From: JAICYJ01 sp963797565
Lineage (GTDB): Bacteria > Actinomycetota > Thermoleophilia > Gaiellales > JAICJC01
Assembly (NCBI GenBank): GCA_963797565.1
Contig: CAWCPM010000008.1
Location: 1-64,000 of the forward strand
DNA length: 64,000 bases
Direction of reading: 5' to 3'
The notes under the pieces are model-generated. The model did no database searches, was not told the origin of the DNA, and saw only the letters and a list, made by a program, of their open reading frames with translations. Shown here in pieces: positions 44,540-52,796 of the stretch (positions are counted from its first letter, which is position 1; every line of letters starts with the position of its first letter). The position numbers were made by a program, and so were the translations under genes.

Positions 44540-46057
44540 ATGGCTACTGCTGTCGTTGAGGAGCGGGAACTCCTCAAGACCATCAGCTGGTTCGACGGGT
44601 TCGTGGTTGCGCTCGCGAACCCGAGCTTCCTGATCACGGGCCTCGGCCTGTCCGCGTTCTCGCTGGGCGGCTGGGGAGCGGTGATCCTGTGGACGGTCTC
44701 GGTGATCCTCGGCGCCCTGCACAACTACATCTACTCCGAGACGGCGACGATGTTCCCGAAGCTGTCGGGCGGCATCGCCATCTACGCCCACGAGGCGTGG
44801 AAGAAGTACTTCTCGTTCGTCGGCCCGGTTGCCGCGTTCGGCTACTGGATCGGCTGGTCGGTCGTGCTCTCCGCGACCGGCGTGGTCGTGGGATTCCTCG
44901 TCCAGTACGAGTGGTATCCGTCCTCCGCCACCTCCACCAGCTGGAATCACAGCTGGCAGATCCTGGGACAGACCATCTACTTCAGCTTCCCGATCGCCCT
45001 GACGGCCGTGATCATCCTCGTGATCTGGGCCTTCAACGTCTCGGGGATGCGCCCGGCGGTCTGGGTCGGCTACGTCACCGGAGCACTGCTGATGTTGCCG
45101 CTGGCGGCGATGATGTTCCTGCCGTACATCACCGGCGACTGGCACAGCTCCAACCTGCACAACAACATCCATGCCACCGCGAGTTCCCTGGGAGCCAGCA
45201 GCTTCACGCTCGTGATCGTCTGGCTGTATGCGATGTGCTGGTCGAGCTACGGCATGGAGTGCTGCGCCACCTTCGCTCCCGAGTACCACGACACTGCCCG
45301 GGACACGCCCAAGGCGCTGCGCGTCGCGGCGATCTTCGGCGTGATCACCTACGGGCTGCTGCCGATGGGGGCGATGGGGACGTTCGGCGACCAGAACATG
45401 ACGGTCGCGAACCTCTACACCTTCATGCCCCAGACGCTCCACATCCTGATGGGAGGCATACTGGCCGGCCTGGCGGTGTTCTCGCTGTGTGCGGGCATCG
45501 TGCTGGCGATGAACACCGCGACCGCGGACGGCTCCCGCGCCCTGTACGGCATCTCGCAGGACGGCATGACGATCAGATGGCTGGGCAAGCTGAACTCGAA
45601 ACACGTGCCCGGAAACGCCATGACCCTCGACGCGGTGCTGAACCTGGTGCTGCTGTGCACCTATGCCTACGACCCGACAGGGGCGATCAAGATCCTGATC
45701 TTCTCGAACCTGGGCTACGTCACATGCCACGTGTTCGCGATGTCGGGATTCCTGTTGCTGCGCAAGGACCGGCCCAACTGGCCGCGTCCGATAAAGGTCG
45801 CCAGACCCTGGTTCTATCTCGCCTTCCTGCTGGCGGGGTTCGACGCGCTGCTGCTGGTCTGGGGCGGCTGGAACTCCGGCCTGGCCTGGGGTGACACCAG
45901 CAAGACGATCGTGTTCGAGGGCATCGGCGTGCTGCTGATAGCCGCCGTGCTGTACGTCTTCCGCGTCGTCGTGGAGGACAAGCGCAAGCTGGCGCTGCGG
46001 CTGTGGTCGCCGGCGATGCCGGACGACGTGCCGCCCGTGGGCGCCGCGATCGAGTAG
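44540..46057 (+). CDS. APC-superfamily amino acid/amine permease 2
   Basis: 505 aa from ATG 44540, GGAGG five bases upstream. Same architecture as permease 1 (LANPSFLITGLGLSAF; NTATADGSRALYGISQDG). The two share many motifs but have drifted clearly, so this is an older duplication. A complete bidirectional terminator follows at 46070. Substrate probably an amine; not provable from sequence. Confidence 0.9.
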   Translation: MATAVVEERELLKTISWFDGFVVALANPSFLITGLGLSAFSLGGWGAVILWTVSVILGALHNYIYSETATMFPKLSGGIAIYAHEAWKKYFSFVGPVAAFGYWIGWSVVLSATGVVVGFLVQYEWYPSSATSTSWNHSWQILGQTIYFSFPIALTAVIILVIWAFNVSGMRPAVWVGYVTGALLMLPLAAMMFLPYITGDWHSSNLHNNIHATASSLGASSFTLVIVWLYAMCWSSYGMECCATFAPEYHDTARDTPKALRVAAIFGVITYGLLPMGAMGTFGDQNMTVANLYTFMPQTLHILMGGILAGLAVFSLCAGIVLAMNTATADGSRALYGISQDGMTIRWLGKLNSKHVPGNAMTLDAVLNLVLLCTYAYDPTGAIKILIFSNLGYVTCHVFAMSGFLLLRKDRPNWPRPIKVARPWFYLAFLLAGFDALLLVWGGWNSGLAWGDTSKTIVFEGIGVLLIAAVLYVFRVVVEDKRKLALRLWSPAMPDDVPPVGAAIE

Positions 46058-46069
46058 CTCCCGACATGC

Positions 46070-46108
46070 AAAAGGGGCGGACCGCCATCGGCGGCCCGCC
46101 CCTTTTTT
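46070..46108. terminator. Bidirectional Rho-independent terminator
   Basis: AAAAGGGGCGG (46070-46080) pairs with CCGCCCCTTTT at the far end, with a further GCCGATGG-like loop and a T6 run (46103-46108). The A4 on the left makes a T-run for the minus strand. It ends permease 2 and the acyl-CoA-dehydrogenase-like gene. Confidence 0.9.
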
Positions 46109-46115
46109 GCGCCTT

Positions 46116-47507
46116 TTAGGCGGTCGCGCCGTTGTTGCCGGCCTCGGCGATCAGCCGCTCGGCCAGCTCGCGCTTCTGATCGGCCGAGAACTTCTTCAGC
46201 TCGTTGTTCAGCGCCCGCTCGTTGATCGAAACGTTCCAGTAGTCGAGCGACTCCATGCCCAGCAGGGCGGTCTTGCCGACGAACTGCCGGAGCACCTCGT
46301 TGGTCGGGCCCATCACCCAGCCGGCCTTGCCGTCACGCAGGTAGCGCTCCAGCTGCAGGGGCTCCTTCTTGAAGCCGGTGCCGCCGCAGCAGTGCAGCAT
46401 CTTGTCCACCACGTAGGCCACGTTCTTGGCAGCGTTGAACTTGATCTGCCACAGCCAGTGCAGGTAGTTGCCGCGGGCCAGGTCGCCGATGGCGGGGTTG
46501 GTCTGGGCGCCGTCGGTGACCTTGTCGAGCGCGCTCGCGACCGAGAACACGAAGGTGCGCGAGGCGTTGGTGTCCATGATCGCCTCGCCGACCGCGTCCT
46601 GGATGGTCGGGTAGTCGCACACCCGCATGCCCACGTCCTTGTGCTTCTTGACGGTGGTGTGGCGGATGGCGATGTCGATCGCGCCCAGCGAGATGCCGTT
46701 CCAGCAGCCGGATGAGCCGATCAGGAAGTACGGGTCGACCGCCTCGTCGTTGGAGTTGGCACCGTCGCCGATGGGGCCGACCAGCTGCTCGGCCGGCACG
46801 AACTTCCAGTCCAGGAGCAGCGTGCCCGACTGGTTGCCGCGCAGGCCCATCGCGTCCCACTCCTGCGGCTTGGCCTCGATCTCGTCCTTGTCCACCACGA
46901 ACACGGACAGGTTCGAGTAGTCGCCGTTGTAGTCGGGCGACGTGGTCTGCAGCACGTAGAAGTCGGCGAAACCGGCCGAGGTCGTCCAGGACGCCTTCTT
47001 CAGCACCTCGTAGCCGCCGTCCACCGCGCGGGCGCCGGAGGCGATCGGGTACCAGAAGTGCGACCCGGTCTCCGGGTCGGAGTAGGAGAGCGTGCCGATC
47101 AGGCCCTCCTTCACCTTCTTCAGGTACTTCTCGATGGTGTACTCGGTGGCGCGCAGCTTCAGCGCCTCCACCGCACCGATGTGCATGACGTAGCACATCG
47201 CGCACGAGGCATCGCCGTGGCGGGCGATCGTCTCGGTGACGGCGGCGTACATCACGTGGTTCTGTCCGAGGCCGCCCCATTCCTTGGGGAGCATCAGGCC
47301 GAGGAACCCGTCCGGCGCCAGCGCCTCCAGGCTCTTGCGCGGGAAGGTGAGGGTGCGATCGTTCTCGGCCGCCAGCGGCCGGATCGTCTCCTCGCAGATC
47401 TCCTTCAGCCGCTCGAGCAGACGCAGCTGCTCATCGGTGAAAAACCAGTCGGGCTGGAACATCGGATCGAGCCCGGCCATGGCCGACTCAGGAGCGACCG
47501 TTGCCAT
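46116..47507 (-). CDS. Acyl-CoA-dehydrogenase-fold flavoprotein, altered active-site loop
   Basis: 463 aa. Acyl-CoA dehydrogenase fold: MLPKEWGGLG, GTLSYSDPETGS, WTTSAGFADFYVLQTT, and the C-terminal helices. In classical members a catalytic Glu sits in a Y-E-G-T loop near the end. Here the corresponding stretch reads VMGPTNEVLRQ, without Glu at that place, so a different base or reaction (as in fold-related monooxygenases or in isovaleryl-type enzymes) is possible. Divergent from the PucR-type regulator, with a hairpin GGGGGC/GCCCCC near 47538. Substrate unknown. Confidence 0.85.
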   Translation of the reverse strand: MATVAPESAMAGLDPMFQPDWFFTDEQLRLLERLKEICEETIRPLAAENDRTLTFPRKSLEALAPDGFLGLMLPKEWGGLGQNHVMYAAVTETIARHGDASCAMCYVMHIGAVEALKLRATEYTIEKYLKKVKEGLIGTLSYSDPETGSHFWYPIASGARAVDGGYEVLKKASWTTSAGFADFYVLQTTSPDYNGDYSNLSVFVVDKDEIEAKPQEWDAMGLRGNQSGTLLLDWKFVPAEQLVGPIGDGANSNDEAVDPYFLIGSSGCWNGISLGAIDIAIRHTTVKKHKDVGMRVCDYPTIQDAVGEAIMDTNASRTFVFSVASALDKVTDGAQTNPAIGDLARGNYLHWLWQIKFNAAKNVAYVVDKMLHCCGGTGFKKEPLQLERYLRDGKAGWVMGPTNEVLRQFVGKTALLGMESLDYWNVSINERALNNELKKFSADQKRELAERLIAEAGNNGATA

Positions 47508-47673
47508 TCAGGACTCCTCTCTTGGTTGTTCTACCTGCAGGGGGGCGATTTGCCCCCATACATGCTACGCCATCGCTCAAGCGCCCGGCTATGTCAGCCA
47601 CGCCACCTCTTGCGGTATGCGGCCTGACGGCTCCGACACGGCCCGGGGCAGGCCGGCAGGTACGATTGCGGAT

Positions 47674-49482
47674 ATGTCCGTTTCGCACACATCCACCGTG
47701 TCCAACGAGCTGGGTGCGGCCCGCGCCGTCGAGAGCCGGTACCTGTACCAGATCATCAACACGGTGTCCTCGACGCTCGACCTCGACCGGGTGCTGCGCG
47801 CCATCGTCGATCTGGTCAGTGAAGCCATCGACTGCCATGCCTGCTGGATCTACTTCGTCGATCCCGACGACGACGGGCTGGTGCTGCGGGCGGTGTCCGA
47901 TCCGTACTCCGCACTGGCCGGCCGGCTCCGGTTCGAGCCCGGCGAGGGCCTGGCGGGGTGGGTGGCTGAACACAACCAGGCGGTCTTCATCCCCGAGAAC
48001 GCGCCCGACGATCCCCGCGCCAAGGTCGTGCCGGAGGCCGAGGAGGAGAAGTACCAGTCGCTGTGCGCGGCGCCGCTGCAGGCCAAGGCCGGCCACGTGA
48101 TCGGCGTGATCGCGCTGCATGCCCAGGCCCCTCGCGAGTTCACCCGGGCGGACTCCGACTTCCTCGTCCACGCAGCGACGCTGGTGGCCGGTGCCATCGA
48201 GAACGCGCGGCTGTACGAGGACACCCGGCGGCGGCTGTCGATGGTGGAAGGGCTGTCAGACCTGGCCCGGGCGCTGTCGGCGGCGTCCACCCTGGAGAGC
48301 CTGCTGCCGGCCGTTGCCCGGCGCGCCCAGCGCCTGCTCGGGGCGTCGTGCTGCGACGTGCTGGTGGCCGATGCCGACGGCCACACGCTGACGCCCGGCG
48401 CGGCCTGGCCCGAGCAGCAGCCCGCACCGCGGTCGCTGAACGTCAACGAGCTCGGCGTGGAGCTGGCGTTGTCGGCCCGCGGCGGCGGCGCCGAATCCAG
48501 CCACCGGCTGGCCGTTGCGCTGTGGGGTGACGACTCGGATTCGGCCGTGGTGGTGCCGATGGTGGCTGCCGAGGAGCTGGTGGGCGTCCTGGCGCTGCGC
48601 TATGCCGGCGACCGTCGCATCGACGCCGAGCAGCGCGAGATCGCCACGTCGGTCGCAAACCAGGCGGCCGTCGCGATCAAGAAGGTGCAGCTGATCGACC
48701 GGCTGACGGAGCGAAACGCGATCAAGGACCTCCTGGAGGACCTGTCGCATGGGAACGCGACGCCGCTCGAGCTTGAGGAGCGGGCGGCCGCGCTCGGAAG
48801 CGATCTGGCAATGCCGCACCTGGTGCTGCAGGCGGTTCCCCGGCCGGGGCCGGCGGAGGCCGGCTGGGAATCGGTCGCCGAGTCGCTCGAGCAGGCGGCG
48901 GCGCGGGCATTCCCGGGGTCGCTGTTCGACCGGCGCGACGCGGCGCTGCGCGGGCTGATCCGCCTATCCACCGGCGGCGAGGCGGCGGTCGCCGAGCGGT
49001 TGCGCGAGATCCACACCAGGCTGACGCCGAAGCATCCGTTCGCGATCGGCCTGTCCAATCGCTGCGACGGGCCCGGCTCCTATCCGAACGGGTTCAGCGA
49101 GGCCGACCACGCGGTGGCCGCCGCCTCGGTGGTCAGCAGCGAGCCGGGCGTCGTCGGATTCGATGATCTGGGCGCGTACAAGTACCTGCTGAAGGTGTCT
49201 CAGGACGGCCGCGTGCGCGATCGCCGCGGGGAGGCGCTGCAGCAACTGGCCGACTACGACAGGCGCCACCGCTCACAGCTGCTGCCCACGCTTGAGGAGT
49301 ACCTGCGGCGCCGCGGCAACATCGCGGCCGCCGCCGCCACCCTGTATGTGCACCCCAACACCCTCCGGCAGCGGCTGCGCCGCATCCAGGACCTGACGGG
49401 GCTGGACGTCGCCCGCGAGGACTGGCTGATGATCGAGATCGAGCTGAAGCTCCACAGGCTCGACGAAGCGCTGGGCAGATGA
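47674..49482 (+). CDS. GAF-domain PucR-type transcriptional regulator
   Basis: 602 aa from ATG 47674. Two GAF domains (about 25-165 and 185-330; HACWIYFVDPDDDG, GVIALHAQ, VAAEELVGVLALR) and a C-terminal PucR HTH (YLRRRGNIAAAAATLYVHPNTLRQRLRRIQ) near 550-590. PucR relatives control purine, amine and nitrogen catabolism genes. Divergent from the acyl-CoA-dehydrogenase-like gene and 166 bases upstream of gmaS, so it is the best local candidate for controlling the methylamine cluster. Confidence 0.88.
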   Translation: MSVSHTSTVSNELGAARAVESRYLYQIINTVSSTLDLDRVLRAIVDLVSEAIDCHACWIYFVDPDDDGLVLRAVSDPYSALAGRLRFEPGEGLAGWVAEHNQAVFIPENAPDDPRAKVVPEAEEEKYQSLCAAPLQAKAGHVIGVIALHAQAPREFTRADSDFLVHAATLVAGAIENARLYEDTRRRLSMVEGLSDLARALSAASTLESLLPAVARRAQRLLGASCCDVLVADADGHTLTPGAAWPEQQPAPRSLNVNELGVELALSARGGGAESSHRLAVALWGDDSDSAVVVPMVAAEELVGVLALRYAGDRRIDAEQREIATSVANQAAVAIKKVQLIDRLTERNAIKDLLEDLSHGNATPLELEERAAALGSDLAMPHLVLQAVPRPGPAEAGWESVAESLEQAAARAFPGSLFDRRDAALRGLIRLSTGGEAAVAERLREIHTRLTPKHPFAIGLSNRCDGPGSYPNGFSEADHAVAAASVVSSEPGVVGFDDLGAYKYLLKVSQDGRVRDRRGEALQQLADYDRRHRSQLLPTLEEYLRRRGNIAAAAATLYVHPNTLRQRLRRIQDLTGLDVAREDWLMIEIELKLHRLDEALGR

Positions 49483-49648
49483 CGCGCTCGGCCGCCGCTC
49501 CCGCATAACGACCGCATCACTTCCGGATCACGCTGGCATCACGATCGGCCGTTTGCGCGCTTCGCGACACAGAAAACATCTCCACCCCCTAGTAATCCGC
49601 GCCGGATTTTGCAACATTTGCGCCAAATCCCACGCGAAGGAGAGAGGT

Positions 49649-51025
49649 ATGGCCACCGTGAGCGCTCGTCCCCTTGCCGACAACATCCGCGCCAAGGCTG
49701 ATCAGGACGGCATCAAGTTCTTCTTCGCCCAGTTCGTGGACATGAACGCGAAGCCGTCGGCGAAGCTGGTGCCGATCGAGAACTGGGAGGGCCTGGTCAC
49801 CGAGGGTGCCGGCTTCGCGGGCTTCGCGGCCGGCCCGATCGGGCAGACGCCGGCCTCGCCGGACATGATGGCGATCCCCGACATGGCCAGCTATACGCCG
49901 GTGCCGTTCAAGCCGGGCCTGGCCCGGTTCGCCTGCGACATCACGGTCGAGGGCGAGGAGTGGCCCTACTGCCCGCGCACGATCCTGCGACGCCAGCTGG
50001 CCCGCGCCAAGGAGCTCGGCTACACGTTCAAGGTCGGCATGGAGCTCGAGTTCTTCCTGCTGCGCGAGAACGCGGAGGGTGGCATCGAGCTGGCCGACCC
50101 GCTCGACCGGCTCGAGCAGCCCTGCTACGACATGAAGGGCCTGACCCGGCAGTACGAGTTCCTGAGCACGCTCTCGACCTACGTCAACCAGCTCGGCTGG
50201 GGCAGCTATGCCAACGACCACGAGGACGCGAACGGGCAGTTCGAGTCGAACTTCGAGTTCGCCGACGCGCTCACCACCGCCGACCGCGCCATCTTCTTCC
50301 GCTACATGGTGCACGCGATGGCGCAGGAGCGGGGCCTGCTCGCGACCTTCATGGCCAAGCCGTTCGGCCACCTGACCGGCAACGGCGGCCACTTCCACAT
50401 GTCGCTCTGGGACGAGAGCGGCGACACCGACCTGTTCAAGGACGACGACGATCCCCAGGGGCTGGGCCTGTCCAAGCTCGGCTACCAGTTCACGGCCGGG
50501 CTGAAGAAGCACGCCAAGGCCTACATCGCCGTCACCGCTCCGACGGTGAACAGCTACAAGCGGCTGACGACGACCGCCGGCACGCCCACCTCGGGCGCGA
50601 CCTGGTCGCCGATCTTCATCACCCACGGCGCCAACAACCGCACGCAGATGCTGCGGCTGCCGGGAGGCCACGTCGAGGACCGCACGGTGGACGGCTCGTG
50701 CAACCCGTACCTGGCGATGGCCGTGATCCTGGCCGCCGGGCTGGACGGCATCGAGCACGACATGGATCCCGGGCCCCACAACGACGACAACCTCTACGAG
50801 CTGACGGCCAAGGAGCTGAAGCGGCGCAAGATCGAGCTCTTGCCGGCCAACCTGCTGGACGCGACCCGGCACCTGGAGAAGGACGCCGTGATCCGCGAGG
50901 CGCTCGGCAACACCGGTACCGAGGACTACGTCGACTACTTCGTCAAGACCAAGCAGGACGAGTGGCAGGCCTACCACGAGCAGGTCACACCGTGGGAGGT
51001 CAACCGCTACCTGACGCTGTTCTAG
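49649..51025 (+). CDS. gmaS: Gamma-glutamylmethylamide synthetase
   Basis: 458 aa from ATG 49649. Glutamine-synthetase motifs: GMELEFFLL, NDHEDANGQFESNF, AKPFGHLTGNGGHFHMSL, PTVNSYKRL, NRTQMLRLP and DGSCNPYLAMA. The N-terminal IKFFFAQFVDMNAKPSAKLV and GAGFAGFAAGPIG match GmaS of the indirect methylamine pathway well. It ligates methylamine to glutamate with ATP, detoxifying and trapping it. Its own terminator follows, and mgsA starts 180 bases later, so expression can be separate. Upstream, ATTTGCGCCAAAT (49617-49629) is a short palindrome. Confidence 0.9.
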   Translation: MATVSARPLADNIRAKADQDGIKFFFAQFVDMNAKPSAKLVPIENWEGLVTEGAGFAGFAAGPIGQTPASPDMMAIPDMASYTPVPFKPGLARFACDITVEGEEWPYCPRTILRRQLARAKELGYTFKVGMELEFFLLRENAEGGIELADPLDRLEQPCYDMKGLTRQYEFLSTLSTYVNQLGWGSYANDHEDANGQFESNFEFADALTTADRAIFFRYMVHAMAQERGLLATFMAKPFGHLTGNGGHFHMSLWDESGDTDLFKDDDDPQGLGLSKLGYQFTAGLKKHAKAYIAVTAPTVNSYKRLTTTAGTPTSGATWSPIFITHGANNRTQMLRLPGGHVEDRTVDGSCNPYLAMAVILAAGLDGIEHDMDPGPHNDDNLYELTAKELKRRKIELLPANLLDATRHLEKDAVIREALGNTGTEDYVDYFVKTKQDEWQAYHEQVTPWEVNRYLTLF

Positions 51026-51034
51026 GCCGTGAGT

Positions 51035-51061
51035 GGGGTGCCGACCGCAGGTCGGCACCCC
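51035..51061 (+). terminator. Hairpin after gmaS
   Basis: GGGGTGCCGACC and GGTCGGCACCCC form a perfect 12-bp stem with a 3-base loop, nine bases after the stop; no T-run. A further 8-bp repeat AGCGGCTC/GAGCCGCT lies at 51063-51090. Confidence 0.7.
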
Positions 51062-51204
51062 GAGCGGCTCGGCGTGGTCGTGGAGCCGCTGTACATCTGC
51101 ACATAGCCGCCGTGGGAATTGCATGCCCGCTGGCACTGCCGCAAACACCGCGCAATCCGTAGGATATTGGCGCCCCTGCCATCGTCTCGAAAGGATCGAT
51201 CGCC

Positions 51205-52104
51205 GTGTGCGGGTTGTGTGGATTCCTCTACAAGGATCCGGGTCGCTACGGGCCCGTCGGCCACGCCATGTTCGACATGCTCACGCCGCTTGACCGGCGT
51301 GGCACCGATTCCACCGGCGTCGCCCTCTATGGCCAGCCCCAGGATGACTCCTACGTGCTGCGCGTGCGGATGGAGGCGAACGGCGACACGCCCGGCAGGG
51401 TGCACGAGGCGCTGAGCGGCGCCGGCACGGTCAGCGAGGAGTCCCACACCGGCGGCAACCTGCGCGCGCGCATCGGCTATGCCGGCGACCTGGGCACGCT
51501 CACCGACCTGGTCGAGGAGGTGCCCGAGACCGAGGTGTTCTCGATCGGCCGCTCGATGGAGATCGTGAAGGACGTGGGCGACGCCTCCGACGTCGAGGCC
51601 GCCGCTCCCTACAAGTCGTTCGAGGGCAGCCACGCCATCGGCCACACCCGCATGGCCACCGAGTCGCTGGTCGACGTCGCCCACAGCCACCCCTTCTGGG
51701 CGCGGCCGTTCGCCGACATCTCGGTCGTCCACAACGGCCACATCACCAACTACCACAAGCTGCGCCGGCGGCTCGCCGGCAAGGGCCACCGCTTCGCGAC
51801 CGGCAACGACTCCGAGGCGATCGCCGTCTACATCGCCGACAAGCTGGAGCAGGGCGACTCGCTGGAGGACGCGCTGCGCTCCTCGGTGCACGATCTGGAC
51901 GGCACCTTCGCCTACCTGATCTCGACGCCGCAGGGCATCGGCGTGGCCCGCGACCGCTTCGCCCTGAAGCCGCTGATCTTCGCCGAGGACGACGAGAAGG
52001 TGCTGATCGCCTCGGAGGAGATCGCGCTTCGCCGCGTCGCCGACTCGACCGATCTGAAGCCGCGCGAGCTGGGCGCGGGGGAGGTGCGCTGGTGGCTACG
52101 CTGA
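51205..52104 (+). CDS. mgsA: N-methylglutamate synthase subunit A (copy 2)
   Basis: 299 aa from GTG 51205, giving Cys2 as N-terminal nucleophile (MCGLCGF). Class II amidotransferase motifs DRRGTDSTG, HTRMATES and VHNGHITNY. First gene of the long NMG polycistron. AAAGGAT lies upstream. Overlaps mgsB by 13 bp, as in copy 1. Confidence 0.92.
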   Translation: MCGLCGFLYKDPGRYGPVGHAMFDMLTPLDRRGTDSTGVALYGQPQDDSYVLRVRMEANGDTPGRVHEALSGAGTVSEESHTGGNLRARIGYAGDLGTLTDLVEEVPETEVFSIGRSMEIVKDVGDASDVEAAAPYKSFEGSHAIGHTRMATESLVDVAHSHPFWARPFADISVVHNGHITNYHKLRRRLAGKGHRFATGNDSEAIAVYIADKLEQGDSLEDALRSSVHDLDGTFAYLISTPQGIGVARDRFALKPLIFAEDDEKVLIASEEIALRRVADSTDLKPRELGAGEVRWWLR

Positions 52105-52796
52105 TCTCCGAGATCGACTGCTCGCAGCACACCACGCGCGAGATCAACCAGGCGATCAAGCGCGCGGCCGCCGACGGCGTGCCGGACGTGCGCCTGTCGC
52201 ACCCCGCGGCCCGCCACTGCCTGGGCGTGGCCGTGATGTCGCCCACCCGCATCGTCTTCGACGGGCCGGTCGGCTGGTACTGCGGCGGCATGTGCGACGG
52301 CGCCGAGATCGTCGTCAACGGCAACTGCGGCTGGAGCGTCGGCGAGAACCTGATGTCCGGCTCGATCGCCGTGCACGGCAACGGCGGCAGCTCGGCGGGC
52401 GCCACCATCCGCGGCGGCCGCATCTTCATCGAGGGCGAAACCGGCGCCCGCACCGGCATCGCCATGAAGGGCGGCACGCTGGTCGTGGGCGGCTCGGTCG
52501 GCTACATGTCCGGGTTCATGATGCAGCGCGGCACCATGATCGTGTGCGGCGACGCCGGAGACGGCATCGGCGACTCCATGTACGAGGGCACCGTCTACGT
52601 CGGCGGCACCATCCACGCGCTGGGCGCCGACTGCGTCGAGGCCGAGCTGAGCGGCGAGGATCGCGCGCTGCTGGAATCGGAGCTGGGCGCAAACGACATC
52701 GACTCCGGAGGCTACGACTGGAAGAAGCTCGTGTCCGGCCGCAAGCTGTGGAACTTCTCAAAGCACGAGTACGACGCCTGGAGGGCAGCGCTGTGA
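52092..52796 (+). CDS. mgsB: N-methylglutamate synthase subunit B (copy 2)
   Basis: 234 aa from GTG 52092. GXGXG beta-helix as in glutamate synthase: GPVGWYCGGMCDGAE, GSVGYMSGFMMQRGT, GDAGDGIGDSMYEG. Structural and channel-forming subunit of the synthase. GTGA overlap with mgsC. Confidence 0.92.
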   Translation: MATLISEIDCSQHTTREINQAIKRAAADGVPDVRLSHPAARHCLGVAVMSPTRIVFDGPVGWYCGGMCDGAEIVVNGNCGWSVGENLMSGSIAVHGNGGSSAGATIRGGRIFIEGETGARTGIAMKGGTLVVGGSVGYMSGFMMQRGTMIVCGDAGDGIGDSMYEGTVYVGGTIHALGADCVEAELSGEDRALLESELGANDIDSGGYDWKKLVSGRKLWNFSKHEYDAWRAAL

